Assembly: GCA_963082975.1 (NCBI GenBank)
Contig: OY720344.1
Span: forward strand, 68,290,546-68,354,545
From: Labia minor
Lineage: Eukaryota; Arthropoda; Insecta; Dermaptera; Spongiphoridae
DNA: 64,000 nt
Reading direction: 5' to 3'
Below are positions 34,600-46,532 of this stretch, piece by piece. The number at the start of each line of letters is the position of its first letter. Within the stretch, counting starts at the first letter, position 1. A program made the position numbers and the translations under genes. The notes beneath the pieces are model-generated. The model saw only the letters and a list, made by a program, of their open reading frames with translations, did not search any database and had not been told where the DNA came from.

Positions 34600-34960
34600 T
34601 ATTTCTTATAAGCTGTTAGTTCTTTTAAGAAGAGGATAGTAGATGCTAATGAGTATCCTCGGGTCTCATTCGAATTCCGCCGCTTGCTCACTTAGCCAGT
34701 TTTATCTCAGGAATATTTACCGCCCCTCGCGTTGGTCTTTACCTGATTGTCCTTTCTGGTCTCCACCATAAGCATTCTCTTATCTAATCCAGTAAATCGA
34801 TTGGGAGGGAAAGGAAGATGGAGAATAGCTTGAAATCCGGGTGGTCATTAGTGTTCTACCGGTAGAGAATTAAAATCGCTCCAACCCCAACCAGACTTCT
34901 TTTTAGGTCCCATTTTCTCGTCACATAACGTTATAGCTTGGAACTAAAATGGTCTTCAAA
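34600..34960. other. GC-richer unique region
   Basis: Noticeably higher GC than the flanks, with pyrimidine-rich stretches, but no open frame, splice pair or repeat similarity I can identify. Confidence 0.3.
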
Positions 34961-36301
34961 GAGGATGATAATAATTTTTAATTTTTTCCCAAGAATATTT
35001 TAATATAAAAATTTTTATTCCCTAGTCATTTATTTTTGATTGCGATCAAAAATTTTTAATATGCAAAAATATTAGGTTGTTCAATAATTGCTGATGTTGC
35101 TAAAGATATCGGCCAACAAATTAATGGTAGATAAAACTTTTTTTTTTTTTTTATTTTTTTATTTGAAAATCGTCATCTTATAATTAAATCTTTTCTCATT
35201 AAAGTTATTAGATGATATCGTTAAACATCTCTCGGGAGAAATTTAAAAAGGGCTAGTTTTGTTTGATTAAGGTAAATTTTATAGATAATAAAGTTGAATT
35301 TTAAATTAATGAAGAAATGAATAATATAATTGATTTGAATTTAAAGCATTTCCATAATTAAATTTATATTAAGTCAATTTTTCTATTGGGAATTTAAAAA
35401 AAAAATTGGTTCGATTTGAATCAAGAATAATCATTAACTTAATTTTTAAATAATAATTAATTATTGTCGTAAATTTAATTTAATAATAATATTTTGATAA
35501 TCATTTATAAATAAGAGAAAGGAAGTTAAACTAATGAGGATGTGACATTCAATTTTAAAGACATTATAAAATTGGGTTTCCTTTAATCAACGCATAGTCT
35601 AACATAAGAGCCCTTTAACACAAGAATGCTTATCCAACAGGCAGCGTTAAATTCACTTTTAAAAAATATATATAGTGATAATAAATGTGATTTACAATAC
35701 AATTATATATCTATTTGATGGATGACTTTGAGAAAGATATTTAAATTTGCATGTGTTTAGGTCATATCTTCACAAATTCCGATTTAATTGTAAAATTAAA
35801 ATAAATTTTATAAATTCCTGTTTTTCAGGAACTTTCTTGTGAAGTTTTGATAACAACATTCTGGATATTTTCTTTTTCGAATGTATACACTAATTAATTA
35901 TAATTGTTTAAATTTTGTGACTTGAGAATGCTATTTAGTGGGTAAAGTTCTGCCATAAGTGAAAGGAATTCTCTGTCCAATTTCGATTTTCTTCAATTAA
36001 ATTAAATTAGGAAAGTACCAGAATTGACGGAAAGGATCAATATAGACCCTATATTCATCACATTCCTTTCTCTAAGCATATTCTCCTTTTCAAATGAAAA
36101 CGGTTTCTTATTTTATAAAATATTATAATATTTATTTATTATTTTTAAGAGATATTTATAATTCATTTATATTATTATTATTGCAATTATTCAAAATTAC
36201 GTTATCAGAGTATATTTTTTAATTATTCACCTTAACACATTTATACTATGTTGTGAAGTGGTATGATTCTGTTATCTAATCTTATGATATTTTTTAATTT
36301 T
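34961..36301. other. AT-rich sequence, nothing recognised
   Basis: Poly-T and AT-rich runs; no coding or inverted-terminal signal was found. Confidence 0.5.
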
Positions 36302-36760
36302 TACCGACCGACGATAGAAAGGGAAGGTATTGTTTTCATACCAAATTTCACATGTGGATATTTTTACATATCTCCACGAATGATGCATTTTGTTAAAAGG
36401 AAAAAAATATTTTTAGCATGATGTCCGTCCGTCTATCCGTATAGACGTGTATAGCTTGAACGGCTCAACAGATTTCAATAAAATTTGGTATATTTACTTA
36501 TTACATCAGTAGCATGAATGAATCAACTTTTGGTATATCCGGGAACCGAAGTGGCAGTTTACAAAATATTAATTTCATATTCATTGTCGGAAAATATTTC
36601 TCTTTAAATATATTAGTAATTAATAATTGAGTAATTAAACTAAAAATAAAAACCAAGATAATATAATTTAGTCATTTTAATTCAAGTTTTAAATATATAT
36701 ATAATGTTGTTTGGAAATTAATTTATTTCAAATCATCGGTCGGTTCTGTGCAGCTCATAA
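36302..36760 (+). mobile_element. Family B short repeat, copy 2
   Basis: It starts TTACCGACCGACGATAG, has the 5' module with the ATGTGGATATTTTTACATAT palindrome, a short GTCC-type microsatellite, CAACTTTTGGTATATCCGGG, and ends at ATCGGTCGGTTC. It belongs to a subfamily with a TTCATATTCATTGTC segment instead of the second 5' module. The terminal hairpin is reduced to CTGTGCAG. Confidence 0.75.
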
Positions 36761-36815
36761 TTTTTATTTTTCTTACAGAAATTCCTCCTATACAAGAAAT
36801 AATATTAAATATTTA

Positions 36816-37040
36816 TTAAAAAATAAAATAATATACCAACAAATACCCAAAACACCAAATCAAATGTGTAAATAAAAATATCCATATTATTAATAGAATC
36901 AAAATTGGAAATGATTGACCTTTATATATATATATATTAATGATCTGGATCAAATCAAGTTCATATGTTTTGAAAATGATTAGGTCATCTATTTCATGAA
37001 CCGCGATAAGATTCCCTTCTAATTCAGAGACCAAGGCCAA
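36816..37040 (-). other. Unassigned 74-codon frame
   Basis: This minus-strand frame begins MALVSELEGNLIAVHEID and then becomes isoleucine-rich low complexity. I do not recognise it, and there is no splice context; coding status is doubtful. Confidence 0.2.
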
Positions 37041-37486
37041 TTCTCAATGCTTGATTGCCAAAAGGACTCGACTGCAAGAAATGGAAAGGGGTGAATTATA
37101 GAAATGCCGTAGACAACCTCCTACTCCCTTTGTGTGAATATATCCCTTATCAATGATTATTATAATAAAAGCCAGTCGTCTGGAAATGACAAATATGTCC
37201 ATGGGAACGGTGGTGTGCGTTTGGCAGTGTTGGTGTGCGTTAATAGAGCTGTGTGTGTAGGTGTCTGATTATGCTAGGGCTTGGCATTCGCTTTGCATAT
37301 GTAGTCCTGCACCCCTTCCGCTTGAGAGGATAGAGAGATAGGAGTCCCCTTCTACCCCAAAAACAGCCCTGCCCTTTAGCCAAATATATTTACGCTGGAA
37401 TATATACGATTATAGCTGTATGCGAGATAGAGCCTATCTATTCAAATAGAGCTCAACTCTGGATGCAATAGAGATCATTCGTCACG

Positions 37487-37490
<4 letters not shown>
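37041..37490. other. GC-richer unique region
   Basis: A G/T-rich block with repeated GGTGTGCGTT (about 37212 and 37230) and then C-rich sequence. No open frame or known repeat. It may be a regulatory or conserved non-coding segment. (TA)n and (CT)n microsatellites follow at 37493-37520 and 37641-37678. Confidence 0.3.
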
Positions 37491-37524
<34 letters not shown>

Positions 37525-37638
37525 GTAAACTCAGAAAAAGACAATAAGATGTCAAATGAAAGTATCTAACGAAATGAATGGGTAAGTTGAATGTTTTTTT
37601 CAAAAATAAATTAATAGAATGATGCTGTGAAAGGTGAA

Positions 37639-37678
<40 letters not shown>

Positions 37679-38134
37679 CGTAATGAATAAGAAGAAAAAA
37701 ATAGAATTTCACTGTAAAAAGGAATTTATTATACAAATCGTTAAAATATAAAAATATATTGAGAATAATACATAGAACTTATATATACCTAAAAAACGGA
37801 AATCGATTTTTAGTCCTTAACTTTTTTACTTTATACATATTAACAATTTATCATTCACTCATAAATTATAAATAAATTATATAAATTATATATATATATA
37901 TTCCATAAAAAATAAATCAACTTTATCATGTATATTTACACAATTTTATAATTTATGTAATTGCTAATCAAGATTCAATATTTAAATCTAGGCCTGAATT
38001 TCAATTTCACAATATATAAAAATATTCTTTTAATTACAAATATAATATAAATTACTCAATTATTATTTAAGTTTAATAATGTACTAATGAGACAACTCGC
38101 CATTTCTTTTTTGGATATTGCTTGAATGACTTAT

Positions 38135-38432
38135 AATATTTTAAATATAAAAAAAAATTGGCAAGTGACAAATTTCAATATGGATGTCGTTTGTGACGTT
38201 ATCTATATGTAAATTTAAATTAAGAAAAATGAAGATTATTTTTCTCCAGGCTGAAACTAATACAGATGTATTTGTATTTATAAATATTATCTATGGAGTG
38301 AATTTCAAAAAAATCCTTTGAGCGGTTAATTAATAAATTAATCCAACAATATACAAAAAGATATATACGATATATATACGGTATATACATATATATATAC
38401 AATTCTTGCTACTATAATAAGATAAGAGAAGA
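38135..38432 (-). mobile_element. Family C repeat, partial copy
   Basis: It matches the right-hand part of copy 3 (inverse of 51371-51660), including the GAGCGGTTAATTAATAAATT segment and the terminal TACTATAATAAGATAAG motif. The hairpin half is missing. The small frame inside is not a gene. Confidence 0.7.
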
Positions 38433-38579
38433 TACTTAACAATGTTTAACTAATAAGATAAATTTTAGATTAATATTTAAACTTCCAAGTCGTATTTGTA
38501 AAAAGAAAATATATTGAGAATAATACACTTCAAAAACCCAAAAATCTTTTAGTATAAAACTTTTAATAAGAATTCATTT

Positions 38580-39095
38580 ATTCAATTATCTCGGAGTCGA
38601 AGTGACCAGGTGCAAGCCCAAGTAATGAAAGCAGCATAGGTCTTAGGATGTCTTCCAAACGTAGTGTGGAATAATAAATATATGTCCAAGGACAGTAAAA
38701 CCCATATATATAAAACCTGCATTCGACCTATCTTGACCTACGCCGTAGAAACAAGGGCAGAAACCTCCAAAACCAAGAACGGTCTGCAAGTAGCCAAAAT
38801 AAAAGTCTTAAGATCAATCTCAGGACTCAGAATAAGAGACAAAGTTCGAAATCAATGTGGGATCATCGACATATTGATATGGACAAGAGGAAGATGCCGA
38901 GAGTGGTATGAACACGTCATACGAATGTATGATAAGAGGCTCGTCAAACAAGCCCTACTGCCCAGGCCGACCACAAAGAGACCTCTCAGAAGACCCTCAA
39001 AAAGATGGATTGACATCTGGCTGGATTCCAGGGAAGAATCTGGAAATTAACAGAAGCAATCCTAGAATAAGAAGAAGAAGAAGAGAAGATAAGAA
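38580..39095 (+). mobile_element. LINE 3' end, polymerase C-terminus
   Basis: The 128-codon frame at 38664-39050 reads IYKTCIRPILTYAVETRAET, then LRSISGLRIRDKVRNQCGI and EWYEHVIRMYDKR, ending RRPSKRWIDIWLD. This is the thumb and C-terminal zinc-knuckle-free tail common to many arthropod non-LTR polymerases. The ORF ends at a stop at 39048 and a short 3' UTR runs into (AAG)n at about 39066-39085. It is 5'-truncated and distinct from family E. It is the longest open LINE frame in the window, so a fairly young insertion. Confidence 0.85.
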
Positions 39096-40382
39096 ATTAT
39101 TAAAAGTCCCTCGCTGTATTTTCTTTTTAATACTTTTATATTTATTTTCTACATAAATTGTTAATTGAAATTGAAAAAATTATTTAAAGCATTTGGAATT
39201 AATAATTTTTCAGAAAATGTTGATTGTCTCTCTTGAGACTCAATTCCCCCTCCAAAAAACAAAAACATCTTTAAAATTTTAAATTTAATAGTTTTCGATT
39301 GTTAATTAAATTTTTCATTATAATAAAGCATTCCATTAGTAAGATACTGTTAAAATATGAATAAATTATTAAAATATTAGAATATGAATTTCTATGAAAA
39401 TAATGGATATTAATGACAAAATAATTAACAAGCACTCGTAATTAAAAGGTAACATTGAATGAAAACCATAGCGTGTACTATACATTAACACTTTCGAGTT
39501 GAATCCATTAAGAAATTGATATATAAACAACATATGGTGGTTATATTGCTATTGCAAATGTTGGCAAATATGTAAATGATCTCCTCCTCCTTTGCTTTCT
39601 TTTATATAACAAACATAAAATGAAATTTTCCAAAAATATAGATGTGGAAATATAGTCATTTCAATTTTAATAAACAATAAAATCAATTAATAAAAGGGCA
39701 AAATCTAAAATAAAATAACATAAAACATTAGTGATACATTCATATTATGATATTTATATCTCGTATATACATAGATGTATGAATATTGCTATCTATGTGA
39801 ATTGCTGACCAGTTATAATATTATATTATAGGCTATAATGCACTGTCGTTACAAGTGTAGTTATTTTATGCTTAAATGTAAGCCGGATTTAGATTAGAAA
39901 TTATTATTCACCACTTTTGTCTCGGGAATATGGCAGATCAAATGGGGTGATCCCAGACCAAATAGCATATCATATGCCACTGATGTTATAAAATTCGTCG
40001 TAAAATTCAGGAAGTTTATTCGACGATTGAAATAGGTAATAAGTACTGCATAATTAGACAAGATAAGAAAATTTTAATTTTTACTTATAAATATATATAT
40101 ATTAATTTTTTTTAAATATATATTTTATTATATTTTCAGTTATAATAAATATATTATATATATTGGGTAAATGGTTATATAATGGATAGTCCAACAATAG
40201 ATATTAAAATATTATTGAGAAATGATAAATAATTAAATATTTGATAATAAAATTTTGCTGGAAAATAATTATTAGATTATTATATTATATCAATAGCTTA
40301 GTAATAATATTAATATTAATTAAATAAAAGAATTAGAGTTTTAAATTTAGAAATTCAGTATTAAATTCATATTCAGTAGTAA
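39096..40382. other. AT-rich sequence, nothing recognised
   Basis: No coding, TIR or tRNA-like signal seen. Confidence 0.5.
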
Positions 40383-40936
40383 ATATCTCGCCAGATTTTC
40401 GATGTCGATATATTGATGTTTTTATAAGGTTGAGAAAAATGTCTCTGTGTATGTATGTGTGTGTAAGTAGACAAGATTACACAAAAACGGTTTGAGCAGA
40501 ATAATGCAATTTGGTACACGGGCATTATTCAAAATTTGTAGTTTTCTATCAACTTTTGAGAAATATAACTCATCCGGAAGAGGGTCATTACCTACCATGT
40601 TTTCATTTTTTTTCTCTAAACTGACCGTAAAAATAAAGATATATATTTAATAGTATTTCAGATTATTAAAAATTGTATAAAACTGCTATATGTATATAGA
40701 ATTTCAGTTTAATTGAATCGATGAAAGTGCCGGAATTAATTTTTTTAACACAAATGTAAATAACGCACCGGCACGTGATGCGGCGCCATCAACAAAGAGC
40801 CAAACATGTGATGGTTTAATATATATTTATTAATTTTTTTTATAATTTATAATTGTAATTAAATCAAATTTAAATATAATATATGCTAATTATTCCAATT
40901 CAAATTTTCGAGATAGTCGAGTGGAGACACTCCAGA
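40383..40936 (+). mobile_element. Family A short repeat, copy 4 (complete)
   Basis: In its own 5' to 3' sense it starts ATATCTCGCCAGATTTTCG and carries a (TG)n/(TATG)n microsatellite (40441-40468). The block with TTTGGTACACGGGCATTATT follows, then the inverted terminus CGAGATAGTC and the perfect hairpin GAGTG-GAGA-CACTC (40919-40932) ending CCAG. It is the clearest example of the family's orientation and 3' hairpin. Confidence 0.85.
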
Positions 40937-40952
40937 TTTTTCATATAATAAA

Positions 40953-41796
40953 TTTCAAATATCTTCCGCCTTTTTCGCGGCTATGTACAAAGCGCTACAG
41001 AGCTAGTATCTGGCAATATTATACATCATTTGAAAGGACTTGATATAAGCTACAAAACGACGCTATGCATCATTAGTTTGGATATTGCGTTCAAAAGTTA
41101 TAAACGTGTAAACATGGAGTTCACTAACGCCAAAAGTTTTCCTTCTTTAAAGGGAAATCTGCTCAAGAAACGTTCCGTGAGATTAATTTGGGGGATGGTA
41201 CTCTATCACTTCGAACCGAGGAATGGTTTCGACGATTCACAGCCGATGAAAACGACACCACGGTTTTGCTGTGTGTTTGGTGGGATTGGAAGGGAATTAT
41301 CCACTATGAGCTGCTCCCATATGGCAAGACGCTTGATTCTATCATCTACTGCGAACAAGTGGACCGCTTGAAGCAGGCGATCGACCAGAAGCGTCCAGAA
41401 TTGGCCAACAGGAAAGGTGTAGTGTTTCACCAGGACAACGCCAGCCCACACACTTCGTTGATGACTCGTCAGAAACTACGGGAGCTCGGGAGGGTTTATC
41501 GCATCCACCATATAGCCCGGACATAACGCCAAGTGATTACCACCTGTTTCTGTCCATAGCGATCGCCCTTGGTGTTGTAAAGTTGTACTCAATAGAGGCT
41601 TGCGAAAAGAGGCTGTCCGAGTTCTTCGCAAATAAGGAAGGGGGTTTCTTCGAGGGGGTATTATGAAGTTGCCGCCTAGATGGAAACAGATTATTGAACA
41701 AAACGGCGCATATTTGAACTAAATCCGATCACTGTAACACTTTTTATAAAGCATTGAATAAAGACCAAAAAAGCGGAAGGGAGGTATTTGACAACC
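40953..41796 (+). mobile_element. Mariner element, internally deleted
   Basis: TCAAATATCTTCCGCCTTTTT at the left corresponds to the inverted right end TCAAATACCTCCCTTCCGCTTTTT; the right end is followed by TA (41797-41798). The left terminus lacks the outermost GGTTG. At about 844 bp it is roughly 450 bp short of a full mariner. The transposase remnant is described separately. Confidence 0.85.
41110..41722 (+). pseudogene. Mariner transposase remnant (cecropia/Hsmar1-like)
   Basis: The N-terminal part retains NLGDGTLSLRTEEWFRRF-like sequence in shifted frames. Roughly 140 residues, including the first catalytic aspartate, are deleted. The open part (41188-41526) then reads VLLCVWWDWKG, YELLPYGKT, YCEQVDRLKQAIDQKRPELA and VVFHQDNASPHTS, with the second catalytic D. 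After a frameshift near 41490 come HPPYSPDITPSDYHLF, with the third D at the D-34-D spacing, and RWKQIIEQNGAYLN then a stop. The WWD, YCEQ and NRKGV words resemble the Hsmar1/cecropia lineage. It is non-functional. Confidence 0.88.
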
Positions 41797-41799
41797 TAT

Positions 41800-42380
41800 T
41801 ACTTTAATTTCAATAAACTAAAATTAGTAATTACTGACAATAATCGACTTTATTAAAAACCTTATCTTCTTCTCTTCCTAACATTTATCTCCTCCTACTC
41901 GAAGAAAACCTCCAGTCGACTTGTCGAAAGAATCTGACGTCGAAGTGTGAGAGGATATGTGAAGGATTTTTAATATTGAATTAATTGGATTTTTTTAGGG
42001 TTTAGGACGCGACTCTCTCCTCAATTGAAGATAAGGAAATGCGTGAGCAGGGTTGCTTCCCTGAAGTGGATCAACTTCTCTATTGAGGTCATAGAGAGTG
42101 TCCACCCGCTACTCCTGGAAATTGGGAACTAATTTTTCTTAAAATTAATTTTGATGAAAGTTTTACTTTTATTGGTCTCTCTCGAACTCTGGACTCTCCT
42201 GGTTTGTAATTTGGAAGAGCTTCCAATTAAGCAATCCTGGTCCCCCCATTTATTAAAAACATTATCAAACCATTTTATACATAAACCTATAAAAATGTGT
42301 TGTTGTTATTATAAATAAAGGTTTAAAATTAGTGAAAAATTTAAATGAAGGATCATAAGTACTTGTTACATTTACATAGA
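41800..42380. other. Unassigned, partly GC-richer sequence
   Basis: The interval 41890-42250 is mixed-composition with TCTCC/GGAGA words and no clear frame or terminal repeats. I could not assign it. Confidence 0.3.
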
Positions 42381-43290
42381 CTAGCTGCTCCGAGCGCCTT
42401 TGGCGCTCTTCACACCTAGACGGGGGCACCGCCCCCTGTACCCCCGAGTGATACATAGTATTTGGTTGAAAGTCTGTATGTGAAAGGTTTTCATCCATTT
42501 TATTTCAATCAGTATAAGTAGATAAGACATGTTTTCTTGTAAAATATATTTTAATTTAATCAGTAAATTTAGTTTTAGGTTTGGTGTTTTCGAAATATGG
42601 TCACCCTAGTCATCGATCAACATGAACAATAATTGTTTTATATATTTTAATTTTGATCCTCTTTGATGAGATAAGCCCCTTTACTGCATAATAACAGGCG
42701 TTACTCAATTACAACGTCGATTTAAATTCTTCTCGAATATTATTATCCTTCGTGATTAGAGATCTTAAGTATTTAAATATTTATACTTTTTCAAATTCTA
42801 CATTTTGTATGTTAATTGTATTTAAGTCGGTATCCGTAGCATAATTCTTGAATTTTTTTTTTAATTACATTTCGGTTGATTTTTCCCCAATTTCTCTAAT
42901 CACATGTCTCCTCTTCCAGTCCAATTCATTTACCTATCAATGTTGCATAAGGAATTTAAATTTCTTAATTTGTCTAGAACACTCCATTTTTTAAAATTTT
43001 AAATAGAGGGAGAGAGAGAGGTTCTAATTATATATATTTATATCTGTTTCTATGACAGCACAAAAAAGTAAACAAATTACATACATACAAACACTCTCCT
43101 TTATATATATTTCTGGAAAATGGAACACCCGCAGCTCAGCTCAGGAGTTACCTAAGATTCTAATTTCTTTTTTATTTTTCATCATTTGAGGTACCCTTCA
43201 CCTCAGAAAAATTTGGCTACCTTACTCCTTGTAGTTTAGGCTCTGGAGTTTTTTGCGTACAGACGGACACTATCGTATTAAATATATAGA
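42381..43290 (-). mobile_element. Helitron H2 (complete, non-autonomous) with LINE fragment
   Basis: On minus it starts A|TCTATATATTTAATACG at 43290 and ends CTAG (42384-42381) before T. The 3' hairpin GAGCGCC-AAA-GGCGCTC and the GGGGGCGGTGCCCCC palindrome are the same as in H1 and H4. Between about 42600 and 42990 it carries a decayed non-LTR reverse transcriptase segment. Its 5' end differs from H1 and H4. Confidence 0.83.
42600..42990 (-). pseudogene. Captured non-LTR reverse transcriptase fragment in H2
   Basis: Minus-strand frames give EDNNIREEFKSTL then a stop and LSNACYYAVKGLISSKRIKI, then KIYKTIIVHVD. This corresponds to the RT thumb entry (ALKGLLSSKxxSxxxKxxxYKTxIRPV in family terms). 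It aligns with, but extends further than, the piece in H1 and H4, so the three Helitrons hold related captured sequence. Confidence 0.55.
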
Positions 43291-44155
43291 TATATATTTA
43301 ATTATAGAAAAATTCTAAATAATATTTATTATTATTTAGTTAATTTTTATTAATAATGTACCACTAATTAGTTCGAGAATATAATTCAATATTTATTTAA
43401 TATTTATTTTAGTTATTTGTATATTTAATAATAATAATTAGTAGGCATATTTAATTTTATAATTTCAAGAAATTAAATTTATCAAAAATTATATCAATTT
43501 ATTATTAATTTGCATTTGACTGCAAATTCTAATAAAATTCGATTAAAAGGAATCCGAGATTACTAGCAATCTAATTAGTATATATTTATAAATAAATATT
43601 CTTAAACCTTTTTAATAAATATTCTGATTGATTTTACATTAATTAATAATTGGACCCAATTATAGGTGTATAAATATTTTGAACAACGTTAGAGTAGGTG
43701 GATTAATCAATTCAAACTGGATTGTACATTCAAGTTCTTTCATAAATTAGTTTTTTGCGTTTATCCTGCTGAATAAAAGAATATTTCCTTTTTATTTTAT
43801 ATTTTTTATAAAATGAAGAAAAGAATTTACCAAGTATAGAATTGCAAACAATAAACTAAATACGAGTAGCATCTGATAAATTCTAATTTTTACCTCCTAA
43901 AGTTATTTAAAATCAATCATTATGATTATTTTCGAGATATAAATTATTACTTTAAATATATAATAGATGGAACATAATTATGGTAAGATTAAAAAACGAG
44001 CAATTATAATAATATCACTTAAATAAATGTTAAGAAAATAATTAAGTGCCTACTTGATTTTTAAAATAATAATCACATTTAAGATAATAAAAGAAAATAG
44101 AAGATTTTTATGAAAGATAAAAATTTCTAGTAATATTTATTAGTTTATTATTGAA
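43291..44155. other. AT-rich sequence, nothing recognised
   Basis: No coding, TIR or tRNA-like signal seen. Confidence 0.5.
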
Positions 44156-44355
44156 AATTGGTATCGGGATCTAGTCCCAAGGAATTCCTCTCTATCTAGG
44201 GACTAGAGTAATGGGGACGACGCAGCCTAGGTAATCAAAATTAGGCAGCAATTTGAAATAAAATTTAGCTTAAGAAAATTAAGATAAAAGTGGAGAGGAT
44301 TCGTTGTACTGATCATAGAACACCTTTAGTCAGCAATCGATTTAATAGGCGATAT
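44156..44355 (+). repeat. SINE-like family J, longer copy
   Basis: A GC-richer block (GGGACTAGAGTAATGGGGAC and GACGCAGCCTAGG) is followed by GAGAGGATTCGTTGTACTGA and TCATAGAACACCTTTAG, which recurs at 57385-57430 (minus) and 16617-16660 (plus). No ORF. The organisation suggests a tRNA-derived SINE, though its pol III head is not clear here. Confidence 0.5.
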
Positions 44356-44476
44356 GTTGTCGTGGTATGTACAAAATTCAGAAGATATAATAATAGTACA
44401 TAATATATGTATTAACTTATTATACTTTAAGTTTATATAGGAAATTTACTTTAAGTAATAATAATCAATTAACAAG

Positions 44477-44538
44477 AAAAGGGTTTTTAGTAAAAATAAT
44501 TTTTAAAAAAGGGTTTTTAGTAAAAATAATTTTAAAAA
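44477..44538. repeat. Two-copy tandem duplication, about 32 bp
   Basis: AAAAGGGTTTTTAGTAAAAA followed by TAATTTT occurs twice in tandem. Confidence 0.75.
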
Positions 44539-44905
44539 AATGATACAAATATGTGCTTGATCCATTTCTTAATCAAATATCATTTGGACCTTTACACTTT
44601 CTAATCTAAAAAATTGTGTAACATGATCTCATACTAAAATAATATTTTTTATTTTATCTAAAAATAACAAAATCTCACGAGAAAACTCGGCTGGTTGGAT
44701 ATCAATTTGTTTTTTAAAAAAACACGTCAAAGTTTAAATCGTGTTTTTTTTAATAGATATAATGCAAATAATAAAAAAATATTACTTTCTCTCTGTTTTT
44801 TTTTTCATGTAGGGAAAAAGAAAGTATATGTTTATTTATTAAAAGAGTTATCTTGTTTTTTATTAAATGGATAAAATATAATTAATTAATTTATAAATAT
44901 ATTTT

Positions 44906-45461
44906 TACCGACCGACGATAGTAAAGGAGGTATTGTTTTCACACCAAATTTCACATGTGGAGTTTTTTCCATATCTCCACGAACTATGCATTTTCTTAAC
45001 AGAAAAAAGTATTTTTAGCGTCCGTCCGTCCGTATAGATAATTTGGTATATTTACTTAATGCATCAGTATGATGAATTGATCAACTTTTGGTGCAAATCC
45101 GGAAACCGGAAGTGGTAGTATTAGTGATCGACGATAGGAAGGGAAGGGTTATTTTCACACCAAATTTCACATGAGGCGATTTTTTACATATCACCACGAA
45201 TCATGCATTTTGTATTGGTTTTATCCTCGAGAAAAATCAACTTTATTTGTTTTTTCTTAATTTAAAATTATATGATGTCATCCAGCCTGGTCTTACATGT
45301 ATATTATAAATAAAATAAAATTAAAAATATTTATGTTATATGCCTATCTGTTTGTTATTACATTAATAGATATATTAAAATTATTTGAAATTGTTTATGT
45401 AGCTGGAAATTAATTTAATTCAAACCGTCGGTCGGTTCGGACCTGGCCACAGGTCAACTTA
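44906..45461 (+). mobile_element. Family B short repeat, copy 3
   Basis: It starts TTACCGACCGACGATAGT and has two diverged copies of the 5' module (about 44907-44998 and 45121-45215) around a shortened GTCC microsatellite. It ends CGTCGGTCGG plus the perfect hairpin GACCTG-GCCA-CAGGTC (45440-45455). Compared with copy 1, most of the microsatellite and the sequence after it is deleted. Confidence 0.82.
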
Positions 45462-45649
45462 TTTAAATATAGAATGAAAATGGGAAAATAATTCATAGTA
45501 AATATATTTTTCTATATAATATAAGAAATGGGAAGATATAGAGAAATAATTAGTGTACAATTAAGTCAAAACACAAATATAAATATGGAAGAAATATATA
45601 AAAGTTTAAAAATCAGGAAAATTATTTTAAATAATACACTTGAAAAAAT

Positions 45650-46251
45650 CTGGATTATCTCGCAAATTTGAATTAGGTTAATTAACATATATTTAAATTA
45701 AATTAAATTAATTAAATAATAAATTAAAATTAATAAATAATTTTTATTAAACCAGCGCCTGTTTGGCTCTTTTTGAGGGCACCACGTGAGGTGCTGGCGC
45801 GTGATTTACAGAGTTAAAAAATTAATTCCATTACTTTTAGCGATTCAATCAAGCTAAAATTCTATATATAGCATTTTATACAATTTTGAATCATGTGAAA
45901 AACTATCAAACATATATCTTTATTTTTTACGGTCAGTTTAGAGGAAAACAATACCTCCCTTACTATCGTCGGTCGGTAAAAATAAACGTGGTAGTGTTTA
46001 TGACCTTCTTTCGGATGAGATACATTTCTCAAAAGTTGATTGAAAACTTCGAATTCTGAATAATGCCCGTTTACCAAATTTCATTATTCTAGCTCAAACC
46101 TTTTTTGCGTAATCTTGTCTACATACATACATACAAACACAGACAGACATGTTTCTCAACCTTAGCGAAAATGACTCAGGGACCTTCAAAACGTATAAAA
46201 ACATAAAAATCTAAATATCAATGATCGCAATACTATTTCTGGCGACATAGT
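45650..46251 (-). mobile_element. Family A short repeat, copy 5, with embedded B terminus
   Basis: It has the typical A body with the terminus GGCGACATAGT near 46251 and a reduced hairpin end (CTGGATTATCTCGC at 45650). At 45947-45982 it contains ACAATACCTCCCTTACTATC and GTCGGTCGGTAAAAAT, the exact 5' end of family B, replacing a few bases of the A consensus. The 71-codon frame here is not a gene. Confidence 0.8.
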
Positions 46252-46532
46252 TAAAAAAATGTATTGTAAAAAAAATATTAGAAGTTAGTCAAATAGATTA
46301 AAGATGAATTAAAAATGAAATTACATATTTTAAAATTTTAGTTATTATTAAAATATTAGATAATCAAGTAAAAAAATATATTTAATAAATTATGTAATCG
46401 AATAATTGATTACTAATTCTTTAAAATAATTATTTCTTGATAAAAATATTTATTATATTATATATACATCAGGGATATAATATTTAAACATATACATATG
46501 TAACAGTTTTTTACAAGAACCACCATATAAAT

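Noticed and set aside
35770-35900. Possible exon after TTTTTCAG
   Set aside because: The acceptor-like motif is not followed by a frame with known similarity or by a matching donor.
41206-41451. Minus-strand frame over the mariner
   Set aside because: Antisense shadow of the transposase remnant.
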